In this document: in pieces, positions 1 through 6,199 of the stretch | How the letters are laid out: every line of letters starts with the position of its first letter | How positions within the stretch are numbered: position 1 is the stretch's first letter | Assembly (NCBI GenBank): GCA_022709995.1 | Contig: JAKLHU010000074.1 | Location: 1-8,153 of the forward strand | DNA: 8,153 nt | Source of the DNA: Verrucomicrobiota bacterium | GTDB taxonomy: Bacteria; Verrucomicrobiota; Lentisphaeria; Oligosphaerales; Oligosphaeraceae | Reading direction: 5' to 3' | Notes under the pieces: generated by a model | The model's input: the letters and a program-made list of their open reading frames with translations, nothing else | Databases searched by the model: none | What the model was told of the DNA's origin: nothing | Made by a program: the position numbers and the translations under genes

Positions 1-155
1 CTCGCATGACATGGCCCCCGCGGGGTTTCGGCAAGACAGCAACAAAAACATCTCGGCCAGCGCCGGAAGTTTACGACGGGCATGACGCGTACTGCCGGGA
101 AGACGGCCGGAAACAGAACGACTCCCTGCCCGACCGGCAGGCTTTCCCGACGAAC

Positions 156-190
156 CCGTAATACTATAATATAATCCCCTAAATAATCAT
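156..190. promoter_or_regulatory. AT-rich island with two overlapping TATAAT boxes
   Basis: In an otherwise GC-rich window this stretch is almost pure A/T and carries two exact, overlapping plus-strand TATAAT hexamers (165-170 and 170-175). Only a weak -35 match lies upstream (TTTCCC at 143-148, 16-bp spacer). On the minus strand TATAGT (163-168) and TATTAT (166-171) are also plausible -10 boxes, which would serve a gene beyond the left edge. Direction is unresolved. Plus-strand transcription from here would run antisense into the 3' end of rodA. Confidence 0.3.
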
Positions 191-230
191 CGGACACCGC
201 AGAAACCAGAATCATGACCCCGCTTGGCAA

Positions 231-249
231 GCACTCCCTCAAGGAGTGT
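231..249. repeat. stem-loop downstream of rodA
   Basis: CACTCC (232-237) and GGAGTG (243-248) form a perfect 6-bp stem around the 5-nt loop CTCAA; a G-T wobble at 231/249 extends it. It lies about 75 bp past the rodA stop codon and could help end the leftward transcript, but no T-tract follows in either direction, so it is not a canonical Rho-independent terminator. Confidence 0.3.
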
Positions 250-296
250 TGACGAGCGACCGCGACCGGTAAGTGTCCGGCGGCTCGGCAAGAGGG

Positions 297-322
297 AGGC
301 ACCCCGCCGAGGCACCCCGCCG
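297..322. repeat. 13-bp tandem duplication
   Basis: The 13-mer AGGCACCCCGCCG occurs twice without any gap, at 297-309 and 310-322, ending just past the rodA stop codon. It looks like a simple slippage duplication. No function is evident. Confidence 0.7.
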
Positions 323-324
323 GT

Positions 325-1632
325 TCACGGCGCGTCGGGGCGGCTCGCGCTCTCAAGACGCGACATCTTAATGACCAGCAGGTTACCCAGGCGCCACTGC
401 CGGAACGTATCATCGGCTTCCCCTGGCGCCGGCTGGCCGCGCTGCCGGGCGATTCCGGCCATGACGCCGATGCCCATCAGCGTCGCCAGAGTGAAACTGC
501 CGCCATAGCTCAGCAGCGGCAACGGCAGCCCGATCACTGGAATAAGCCGCACGGTCATGCCGACGTTGACCATCACATGCGTCGCCAGCAACATCACCAC
601 CGCGATTCCAGTCAACGCGCTGCGCAGGTCCGCGGCATGGCCGGCCCAATGCAGCCCAAGACTGACGAGAATGCCGTACAACAGCAGCACCGGCAAGGTC
701 CCGCGCAGAAGACCGGCTTCCTCGCCGATGACGGAAAAAATGAAATCCGTCGGGGCGACGGTCCGGGGAAGATACCCCAGGCCTTTCATCGTGCCTTGCA
801 AATAGCCCTTGCCGAGCACGCCGCCGCCAGCCAAAGTCATCACCGCCTGACGCTCATTCCAGTCGCCTTGCGGATTCAAAAAGGAACGCAGGCGGCGGAT
901 GTGATAATCATGAAAAAACATCGTCTGGCCAGACGCCGCCTGACCTTCTTCCAGAAATGCCGGCGGGTTGACCCGCAGCCAGGCCAAGCCGGCCGACAGC
1001 ACCAGCGCCGTCAGCACCAACAGACAGAACATGGCCCGCCACCACCCGAGCGACAGCAGACGGAAGCAAACAAGCGCGGTCACCGCCGGCAGCAGCGCAA
1101 AGGCATTGCCAAAAGACGGCTCCGCCAACATCAGCGCAAACGGCGCCAGAACCACCAGCAACAGCCCACCCCAGCGCACCGGCCAGCGCCAAGACGGATG
1201 CCCCAGCACCTGCGCCGCCGCCAGCAGCGTGAACAATTTGGCGAATTCCGCCGGCTGCACAAACAACGGTCCGGCAACCAGCCAGCGCCGGGCCCCGCCA
1301 ATCTTCACTCCGACGGCCAGCACCACGACCAAAGCCACGACCCACACGCCATAGCCCAGCCAAACCCCCAGCCGCCAGTCGTCCCGCCGGATATCCCAGC
1401 GCGACAGCAGCCATCCCAACACCGCCCCGACCCCCAGCCAGACCATCTGGCGCTGCCAGTTCGGACGCACGGGATAGGCGTCGCCGATGTAACCGGTGCT
1501 GTAAATGAAAAACAGCCCGTACACCGCCAGCAGCCCAACCGTCAGGCAAAGCGCCGCCTGCCCCAGCGGCGAGGCCCCGCCCCGCGCTTTCACGCCTGTC
1601 CCCGACAACCTGTCCGTCATGCTTGATCCCAT
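325..1632 (-). CDS. rodA: RodA-type SEDS peptidoglycan glycosyltransferase
   Basis: Inner-membrane SEDS-family (FtsW/RodA/SpoVE) protein that polymerises lipid II into glycan strands for side-wall growth, normally with a class B penicillin-binding protein. The 435 residues show about ten hydrophobic segments. Family signatures seen are GARRWL (113-118), VQPAEFAK (125-132), EPSFGNA in place of the usual QPDLGTA (171-177), TDFIF with the presumed catalytic Asp296, and GLPLPLLSYGGS (368-379). A basic tail of about 35 residues follows the last membrane segment. RodA is preferred over FtsW from the TDFIF and LPLLSYGGS wording and the lack of division genes nearby, but a second SEDS paralogue is possible. 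The start is uncertain by 12 bp: the longest ORF begins at 1632, while the ATG at 1620 has GGATGGGA 6 nt upstream and may be the true start. It lies 26-38 bp downstream of tdh on the same strand and is probably cotranscribed. No mreBCD or PBP2 gene is adjacent. Confidence 0.93.
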   Translation of the reverse strand: MGSSMTDRLSGTGVKARGGASPLGQAALCLTVGLLAVYGLFFIYSTGYIGDAYPVRPNWQRQMVWLGVGAVLGWLLSRWDIRRDDWRLGVWLGYGVWVVALVVVLAVGVKIGGARRWLVAGPLFVQPAEFAKLFTLLAAAQVLGHPSWRWPVRWGGLLLVVLAPFALMLAEPSFGNAFALLPAVTALVCFRLLSLGWWRAMFCLLVLTALVLSAGLAWLRVNPPAFLEEGQAASGQTMFFHDYHIRRLRSFLNPQGDWNERQAVMTLAGGGVLGKGYLQGTMKGLGYLPRTVAPTDFIFSVIGEEAGLLRGTLPVLLLYGILVSLGLHWAGHAADLRSALTGIAVVMLLATHVMVNVGMTVRLIPVIGLPLPLLSYGGSFTLATLMGIGVMAGIARQRGQPAPGEADDTFRQWRLGNLLVIKMSRLESASRPDAP

Positions 1633-1638
1633 CCATCC

Positions 1639-1653
1639 GCCGGCACCGCCGGT
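1639..1653. repeat. short GC hairpin between tdh and rodA
   Basis: CCGGC (1640-1644) and GCCGG (1648-1652) form a 5-bp stem with a 3-nt loop in the gap between the tdh stop and the rodA start. It lacks a T-run and could at most modulate mRNA stability or translation of rodA. In DNA this GC-rich it may be chance. Confidence 0.25.
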
Positions 1654-1658
1654 CCATC

Positions 1659-2687
1659 CTACACATCCCAGTTCAGCACGACTTTGCCGGACTGGCCGGA
1701 AATCATCGCGGCAAAACCCTTTTCATAATTGGGATAATCGAAATGATGCGTGATAACCGGCGAGATGTCCAGGCCGGATTCGATCATGGCGCTCATTTTA
1801 TACCAGGTCTCGAACATCTCCCGACCGTAAATGCCCTTGAGGGTGATGCCGTTGAAAATGACCTTGCCCCAGTCAATCGCGGCATGCTCGGGAAGCAGCC
1901 CCAGCAAGGCGATTTTGCCGCCATGACACATGGTGTCGAGCATCGTGGTCAGGGCGGATACGCTGCCGGACATTTCCAGGCCGACGTCAAAGCCCTCCTT
2001 CATGCCCAGCTCGTGCATGACCTGCTTCAGGTCCTGCTCCCGGATGTCCACGGCCCGCGTCACCCCGACTCGGGACGCCAGCGCCAGGCGCGCCGGGTTG
2101 AGGTCCGTGATCACCACATGGCGGGCGCCGGCATAGCGCACAATCGCGGCGGCCATGATGCCGATCGGCCCCGCCCCGGTGATCAGAACATCCTCGCCCA
2201 AAACATTGAATGACAACGCCGTATGCACGGCGTTGCCCAACGGGTCAAAGCAGGCCAGGACATCTTCCGGAATGGCCGGATTGCAATGCCAGACGTTGGT
2301 GACCGGAATCACCAGATACTCCGCGAACGCCCCCTGCCGGTTGACGCCGACACCGCTCGTCGCATTGCACAGGTGCCGGCGGCCGGCCAGGCAGTTCCGG
2401 CAACGACCGCACACAATGTGACCCTCGCCGCTGACCAGCTCCCCGATTCTGACGTCATGCACGTTGCTCCCAAACGCCTCGACCCGCCCGACAAATTCAT
2501 GCCCGATCACCATCGGCGTCCGAATCGTGTGCCGGGCCCATTCGTTCCATTGGTAAATATGCACATCCGTGCCGCAAATCGCCGTCCGGGAAATTTTGAT
2601 CAGCACGTCGTTGATGCCGTATTCCGGCATCGGCACGTCGCCCAGAGTCAAGCCCGGCTCTGCTTTTTTCTTAATCAACGCTTTCAT
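1659..2687 (-). CDS. tdh: L-threonine 3-dehydrogenase
   Basis: Cytoplasmic zinc-dependent medium-chain dehydrogenase that oxidises L-threonine with NAD+ to 2-amino-3-ketobutyrate, which is cleaved by Kbl to glycine and acetyl-CoA or decarboxylates to aminoacetone. The 342 residues match the family length (E. coli 341) and are collinear with E. coli Tdh. Visible features are the catalytic-site Cys38, Thr40 and His43 in CGTDVH, His63-Glu64 in GHE, structural zinc cysteines 93, 96, 99 and 107, the Rossmann motif GAGPIG (171-176) and the signature [14 protein letters not shown] near 285-298. The start at 2687 is chosen because it aligns with the family N-terminus (MKAL) and has a perfect AGGAGG 7 nt upstream; a TTG at 2741 in the same frame would only add an unrelated leader. 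No kbl gene lies next to it, unlike the common tdh-kbl pair. It sits 90 bp after the peptidase/AAC(3) gene and 26 bp before rodA. Confidence 0.96.
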   Translation of the reverse strand: MKALIKKKAEPGLTLGDVPMPEYGINDVLIKISRTAICGTDVHIYQWNEWARHTIRTPMVIGHEFVGRVEAFGSNVHDVRIGELVSGEGHIVCGRCRNCLAGRRHLCNATSGVGVNRQGAFAEYLVIPVTNVWHCNPAIPEDVLACFDPLGNAVHTALSFNVLGEDVLITGAGPIGIMAAAIVRYAGARHVVITDLNPARLALASRVGVTRAVDIREQDLKQVMHELGMKEGFDVGLEMSGSVSALTTMLDTMCHGGKIALLGLLPEHAAIDWGKVIFNGITLKGIYGREMFETWYKMSAMIESGLDISPVITHHFDYPNYEKGFAAMISGQSGKVVLNWDV

Positions 2688-2694
2688 GCGGCAG

Positions 2695-2700
2695 CCTCCT
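2695..2700 (-). promoter_or_regulatory. ribosome binding site of tdh
   Basis: A perfect AGGAGG on the minus strand, 7 nt before the ATG at 2687. It decides the tdh start in favour of the shorter form that matches the family N-terminus. Confidence 0.85.
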
Positions 2701-2777
2701 GTGCTCTCATCACGCTCCAGCCCCAACCGCCGTAACGCCAACTCCGCGGCGACGGCGTCGAACCGGTCGGCGCCGGC

Positions 2778-5486
2778 TCAGAACCGTCGACAAAAATCAC
2801 ACTCCGGGTCATCGCACAGAAACACCCGCGGGTCTTCCCGCAGCAGCTTCCGGCCGATGGCGTCCAGCGGTTCCAAATCGACCAGCAGCACGTCGCCAAG
2901 ACCGAGACGGGCCCGGCGGATCTCCAGGCCAGAGGCGATGGCGCGTTGGAAAAACTTGCTCTTCTCGGCCTGGCGACGGCGATAGAAATCGCGATGCCCG
3001 GGAAGATGCCGCGGGACCACGACCGTCTGCAGGGAACCGTCCGGCTGCACCACCCGGCAGACAGCCGGAGCCAGAAACGGCATCTCGCCAGCATGCTCCA
3101 GATAATGCAGAAAAGTCGTCACAGCCAGCGAGCATCCAACATAGAGTATCCGGCCATGCCGCCGCCGGGCCTGCCCCAAAGGCGATTCTTCGGAAGCCGG
3201 CGGCGCCGCGGGCGCATGCTCGTCCAGGCACGCGGCGGCCAGAGGGCCGAACCCGGCCCAGGAATGCGTGACGTGCCGGCTCCGCCGGATGCCGGGCTGC
3301 TCGCGCAGCAGCGCCCGCGGGATCTCGCCGGTCCAAAGCTGTTCCGGATCAGAGGCGTCAAAGGGACGATACTGATACGACCGGTTGACCGAAGACCCCA
3401 AAAAGACGAACGGCCGCGTAAACGTCGGAAACAGCGCCGTGCCCCCCGGACCGACGGCAGCGCGGATCGCCTGGATGACGGTTGCGGCCCCACCCTGGAC
3501 CGGACCGCAGCCCGACAGTGATGAATGCACGAGCAGGAGATCGCCGGCACGCACGCCGACCCGCTGCAGCGCCGAGACGATCGCCGCCTGGTCAAGGCCG
3601 TTGCCACGCAAAAGCTTGAGATAACCGTAATCAGCCTGCCGATAGACGGTTGTGACCAGATTCTTGACATCGTCCTCCCCCAACGCCGCGCCCAGGTCGT
3701 ATTCGGCCAGACGAATCAGCCGCCCCAGATCCGCCTCCCCGTTCATGGCCGCCAACACGTGGCTGAGCGGCGAATACAGCAGCCCGGCATTGAGACTGCG
3801 CCGAACCCGTTTCGGCGCCGCGACCATGTCCTGCGGAAAACCAATCGCCGACCGCTCGAAGACCATTCCGGCCGCGCACTCACGCCAGGGCGACGACGAC
3901 GGCGCGCCGACGGCCAAGCCGGATGCCAGCGCCGCTGACTCCCGCCCCAACGCGGAAACCGCCTCGGCGACCACCGGCGCCGGCAAAAAACGGCCAAAAT
4001 CCAGCAAGCGACCGGCTTCGCGCCAACGACAGTATTCGAAAAACTCCGCCGGCGCGGCAAACGCAGACGCCCGCTCACGGTCTTCCGCCAGATTGCGACG
4101 ACTCTGCGCCACGGCTTCGGCCAGCCACTCCCGACGCGGCGTCGCCAGGACGGCCGTCAAAGTCGTCCCCAAAGCAATGCCGCGGCGATAGGCTTCCGGA
4201 TCCATGCGGGCAGTTGTCTGAACCGAATTGTGCCAGAAGCCGTCAGGCTGGCTCCGCGGCCACAAGGTCGGCACGCCGACGGTCGGGTCGGACATGAACA
4301 TGTCATCGTGATAACGGCAATCCGTCCGGTCAAACTCCAGCGCCGGCGCCACGTCCAGGCCAGTGATCTGCCGCACCATGATTTCAGCCAGACTGCCGCC
4401 GTAAAAAGGCTTTGCCGGCCCTGGCATCTGAATCATGGCGGGCCGGCCGTTCACCGTCAGCATGGCGTCGTGGTTGACCGCGCCGACGACCTCGGCGGCC
4501 AACGCGCCGCCCCGGGACGCGGCATAGGCGGCAAAGCCATACAATTCCATGCCGAAAACAAGCCGGATGGAAAAATGCGGTTTTTCCCGCCGAAGCAGCG
4601 CCCTGGCGCCTTCGATGACCGCCGCCACCCCGCTCGAGTTGTCATTGGCGAGCGGCTCAAACAAGTGCGCCAGCATCCACACTTCCTGGCGGCTTTCTCC
4701 CGGCACCACCGCGGTTACGGCTGGAATCGTGCCGACGACGCGCCGGCCATCGCACTCCACCTTGGCCCGCAGAAGCCCGTTCCGGGCCTTCTCGCGAATC
4801 AGGTCGCCGACGCGGGGACTGACGCTGAAGCCGACAAACTCGCGGTCGTCGCGGCCGACGTGCCAGTTCGGTCCTTCCGTGCAAGCCGCCACCCACTGCA
4901 CGCAGTCCGGCGTGTCATAGCGCCCAACTAGATAATCCGACACGATTCCCAAGGCCCCGAAATCAAGCAGAGGCGTCAGCACGGCGGCCGTCGGCCGCGT
5001 CAGCGGCTCCAGCATGACCAGGCGCCCACGGGGATTCTCCCCGGCCAGAACCTGCGCTTCGGTGGCGATGCTCGTCACCACGCTGCCGGACGGCGACGGC
5101 GCCACCGACCCCTTGATCAAATGAAAAGGATGGACCTGGTAATCGGCGGCGACAAAATCCCGGCAGGCGGGAGCGTTTTTCCGGGACGCGTGCACGGCCG
5201 GCAGCAAAGCCGGGGGCGACGTGTCGAGCAGCGTGAGACGTCCGAGCGTGGCCTCCCAGGCCAACGGCATGCGCTTATCCTGGTACGTCGTCTGCCCGTC
5301 CGCCGGAAAAGCTAGTTCCTCGACGTTTTGGAAGCCAGCTTCCCGCAGCATCTCCGCCGCCCGGCGGGCGGAAGCGTGATAATGACTGAAGGTCTGCCCC
5401 AACTCCAGAGCCGTCAATACCTTAACCCGCCGCATGGCCGCGGCCACGTCAATCGCAGCATAGATTTCCCGGTACAGCGCCCGCAT
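2778..5486 (-). CDS. DUF4910/M28-like zinc peptidase fused to AAC(3)-type acetyltransferase
   Basis: A 902-residue, apparently cytoplasmic protein (no signal peptide or membrane segment) with two enzyme halves. Residues about 1-450 resemble the DUF4910/M28 aminopeptidase-like fold: a PA-like insert near 120-265, then candidate metal ligands His274, Asp282 in NDNSSG, Glu314 in GMELYG, Asp340 in NHD and His419 in WHNS. Residues about 565-625 look like the winged-helix segment that follows such domains. Residues about 628-895 form a full-length AAC(3)-like domain: GDLLLVHSSLSGCG (648-661), GPGGTALFPTFT (679-690), THSWAGFG with a conserved His741 (740-747), HYLEH (794-798) and a Cys-rich end CDDPECDFC. 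AAC(3) enzymes transfer acetyl from acetyl-CoA to an amino group, but relatives also modify non-antibiotic amines, so no resistance role is claimed. The substrate is unknown. The start at 5486 has AAGGAG 8 nt upstream. It is the first gene of the leftward group, with tdh next. The HxF motif and single Glu differ from classical M28 sites, so peptidase activity is uncertain. Confidence 0.85.
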   Translation of the reverse strand: MRALYREIYAAIDVAAAMRRVKVLTALELGQTFSHYHASARRAAEMLREAGFQNVEELAFPADGQTTYQDKRMPLAWEATLGRLTLLDTSPPALLPAVHASRKNAPACRDFVAADYQVHPFHLIKGSVAPSPSGSVVTSIATEAQVLAGENPRGRLVMLEPLTRPTAAVLTPLLDFGALGIVSDYLVGRYDTPDCVQWVAACTEGPNWHVGRDDREFVGFSVSPRVGDLIREKARNGLLRAKVECDGRRVVGTIPAVTAVVPGESRQEVWMLAHLFEPLANDNSSGVAAVIEGARALLRREKPHFSIRLVFGMELYGFAAYAASRGGALAAEVVGAVNHDAMLTVNGRPAMIQMPGPAKPFYGGSLAEIMVRQITGLDVAPALEFDRTDCRYHDDMFMSDPTVGVPTLWPRSQPDGFWHNSVQTTARMDPEAYRRGIALGTTLTAVLATPRREWLAEAVAQSRRNLAEDRERASAFAAPAEFFEYCRWREAGRLLDFGRFLPAPVVAEAVSALGRESAALASGLAVGAPSSSPWRECAAGMVFERSAIGFPQDMVAAPKRVRRSLNAGLLYSPLSHVLAAMNGEADLGRLIRLAEYDLGAALGEDDVKNLVTTVYRQADYGYLKLLRGNGLDQAAIVSALQRVGVRAGDLLLVHSSLSGCGPVQGGAATVIQAIRAAVGPGGTALFPTFTRPFVFLGSSVNRSYQYRPFDASDPEQLWTGEIPRALLREQPGIRRSRHVTHSWAGFGPLAAACLDEHAPAAPPASEESPLGQARRRHGRILYVGCSLAVTTFLHYLEHAGEMPFLAPAVCRVVQPDGSLQTVVVPRHLPGHRDFYRRRQAEKSKFFQRAIASGLEIRRARLGLGDVLLVDLEPLDAIGRKLLREDPRVFLCDDPECDFCRRF

Positions 5487-5494
5487 GTCGCATG

Positions 5495-5500
5495 CTCCTT
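5495..5500 (-). promoter_or_regulatory. ribosome binding site of the peptidase/AAC(3) fusion gene
   Basis: AAGGAG on the minus strand, 8 nt before the ATG at 5486. Another ATG at 5493 lies in a different frame and too close to this site to be used. This supports the 902-residue form. Confidence 0.75.
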
Positions 5501-5562
5501 CTTCGTCCCGGCCGGCACCGGTACGACGTCAACCAAATACCTGTAAAATCAAACGTGACTTT

Positions 5563-5591
5563 ACCATAACTCAAAATAGACACGACCGCAA
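5563..5591 (-). promoter_or_regulatory. candidate sigma70-like promoter for the leftward group
   Basis: On the minus strand TTGCGG (5586-5591) and TATGGT (5563-5568) are separated by 17 bp. Matches are modest (3/6 and 4/6), but they lie in the AT-rich part of the region, about 70 bp upstream of the first leftward start codon. Other pairings in the same AT-rich stretch, such as TTGAGT at 5569-5574, are possible. Confidence 0.25.
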
Positions 5592-5628
5592 CCCGGCGAC
5601 GTCTCACTTGCCGAAAACAACAGCCTAA

Positions 5629-5712
5629 AAAGACCAAGGAATCCTCGTCATCGACAAGCCAGCCGCAGGGGTGCCGCCGACATGGCAGGCGCCCAAAGGC
5701 CGCGGCGCGTAA
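5629..5712 (+). pseudogene. possible short pseudouridine-synthase-like remnant
   Basis: Between two in-frame TAA stops this 27-codon plus-strand frame reads KDQGILVIDKPAAGVP and then diverges. GILVIDKPAG-like strings are typical of the N-terminus of TruB and of RluA-type pseudouridine synthases. There is no start codon, the similarity covers only about 12 residues and nothing downstream continues the family. It may be a gene fragment or chance. Confidence 0.15.
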
Positions 5713-5761
5713 TCGGTCAGTGTACAACCCGGCGCTCCGCTGGGACAATTTGCAGATTACA

Positions 5762-5857
5762 GGCTCCTTGGGTGGGCGGCGGCGTATGGTGTTCAGGCTT
5801 TAGCCTGCTCCCCATTCCCCGGTTATCCGGCCATGTAACATAGGAGCCATTGAACAC
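5762..5857. repeat. nested inverted-repeat element
   Basis: Three inverted repeats overlap here: GGCTCCT (5762-5768) with AGGAGCC (5842-5848), GTGTTCA (5789-5795) with TGAACAC (5851-5857), and a central near-perfect palindrome CAGGCTTTAGCCTG (5794-5807). The first pair brackets an 87-bp segment centred close to the palindrome. This could be a dispersed REP- or MITE-like unit, or a structured RNA. No target-site duplication or transposase is visible. Confidence 0.4.
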
Positions 5858-5955
5858 TGAGCACTTGGGGAGTCAACGCTCGGGCGCCTCAGGGCCGGAG
5901 ACGTCACCTTGACGCGCCAGGACACTGCCGCCGCCCAGATGCAATGGCGGACCGA

Positions 5956-5967
5956 TTACCGCGGTAA
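5956..5967. promoter_or_regulatory. 12-bp palindrome, candidate operator
   Basis: TTACCGCGGTAA is a perfect palindrome centred about 64 bp upstream of the predicted start of rightward transcription. A dimeric regulator could bind here, for instance a sugar-responsive one given the downstream gene. The central GC step does not match the usual LacI/GalR centre, so no family is assigned. Confidence 0.3.
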
Positions 5968-5968
5968 C

Positions 5969-5991
5969 GCCGCCGCGGCGCCAGCGGCGGC
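5969..5991. repeat. GC-rich inverted repeat
   Basis: GCCGCCGC (5969-5976) and GCGGCGGC (5984-5991) form a perfect 8-bp stem with a 7-nt loop. It ends at the base next to the proposed -35 box of the rightward promoter. It could be a binding site, or the end of an upstream transcript, though no T-run follows. Confidence 0.4.
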
Positions 5992-6019
5992 TTGCACGAT
6001 CAAAACGGCAGGCTATACT
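5992..6019 (+). promoter_or_regulatory. candidate sigma70-like promoter for the glycosidase-like gene
   Basis: TTGCAC (5992-5997) and TATACT (6014-6019) are separated by 16 bp. The -10 box matches the consensus at five of six positions, the -35 box at three. Transcription would begin near 6025-6026 and leave a leader of about 174 nt before the start codon at 6200. Confidence 0.45.
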
Positions 6020-6199
6020 TTAGCATGGTCACCAGGACTGCCGCCGGCGGCCACCCCGCCACGACAAATTCGCCCATGCCGATTTCCGGTCTTGGGTGAA
6101 CTCTCCCATTTCCCGCTGCCGGCGGCCATCCACCCATCATCGCCGCGCCCGCGCCCGCGCCGACAACCCGTTGAACACTCACGAAAGGCAGGAACGCAC

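Larger units (their letters stand above)
1..324. other. intergenic region downstream of rodA
   Basis: No gene is supported here. The stretch lies beyond the rodA stop codon and runs to the left edge. It contains a short stem-loop (231-249), a 13-bp tandem duplication (297-322), an AT-rich island (about 156-190) and a 10-bp palindrome CCCCGCGGGG near 16-25. On the minus strand a frame is open from about 190 to the left edge, with an ATG at 51 followed by a Leu-rich start (MFLLLSC). It has no recognisable Shine-Dalgarno sequence and only 17 codons are visible, so it is not called as a gene. Confidence 0.6.
5487..6199. other. 713-bp divergent intergenic region
   Basis: Separates the leftward peptidase/AAC(3)-tdh-rodA group from the rightward glycosidase-like gene. 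The left quarter (about 5520-5640) is locally AT-rich and probably holds the leftward promoter. The middle (5762-5857) holds nested inverted repeats. The right part holds a 12-bp palindrome, an 8-bp-stem hairpin, the candidate rightward promoter and a leader of about 174 nt with a three-copy CCGCGC repeat (6143-6160). A minus-strand frame at 5449-5748 is open but has Arg/Cys-rich composition and no known motif, so I do not call it a gene. Confidence 0.7.

Noticed and set aside
577..1626. 349-codon open frame on the plus strand opposite rodA
   Set aside because: Extremely rich in Gln, Arg, Pro and His with no domain; it is the complement of the membrane-protein codons of rodA.
2688..2741. Upstream TTG start for tdh adding 18 residues
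   Set aside because: The ATG at 2687 has a perfect AGGAGG at 7 nt and matches the family N-terminus; the extension has no equivalent in known Tdh proteins.
2778..3610. AAC(3) domain as an aminoglycoside resistance determinant
   Set aside because: The domain is fused to a peptidase-like half and lies among housekeeping genes with no mobile element; many AAC(3)-fold proteins act on other amines.
4230..4931. 233-codon open frame on the plus strand opposite the peptidase half
   Set aside because: No motif, and His/Arg/Pro-rich composition; the minus-strand gene has clear domains and a Shine-Dalgarno sequence.
5449..5748. 99-codon minus-strand open frame upstream of the fusion gene
   Set aside because: Arg/Cys-rich, overlaps the fusion gene's start and its ribosome binding site, crosses the AT-rich promoter-like stretch, and has no family motif.
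6025..6099. 24-codon leader ORF beginning near the predicted transcription start
   Set aside because: No ribosome binding site and no recognisable regulatory peptide pattern; the start coincides with the predicted +1 only by inference.
6040..6128. Repeated GCCGGCGGCCA word in the leader (6043-6053 and 6118-6128)
   Set aside because: Near-identical strings also occur inside the coding region (around 6830), so it reflects base composition rather than a specific repeat.
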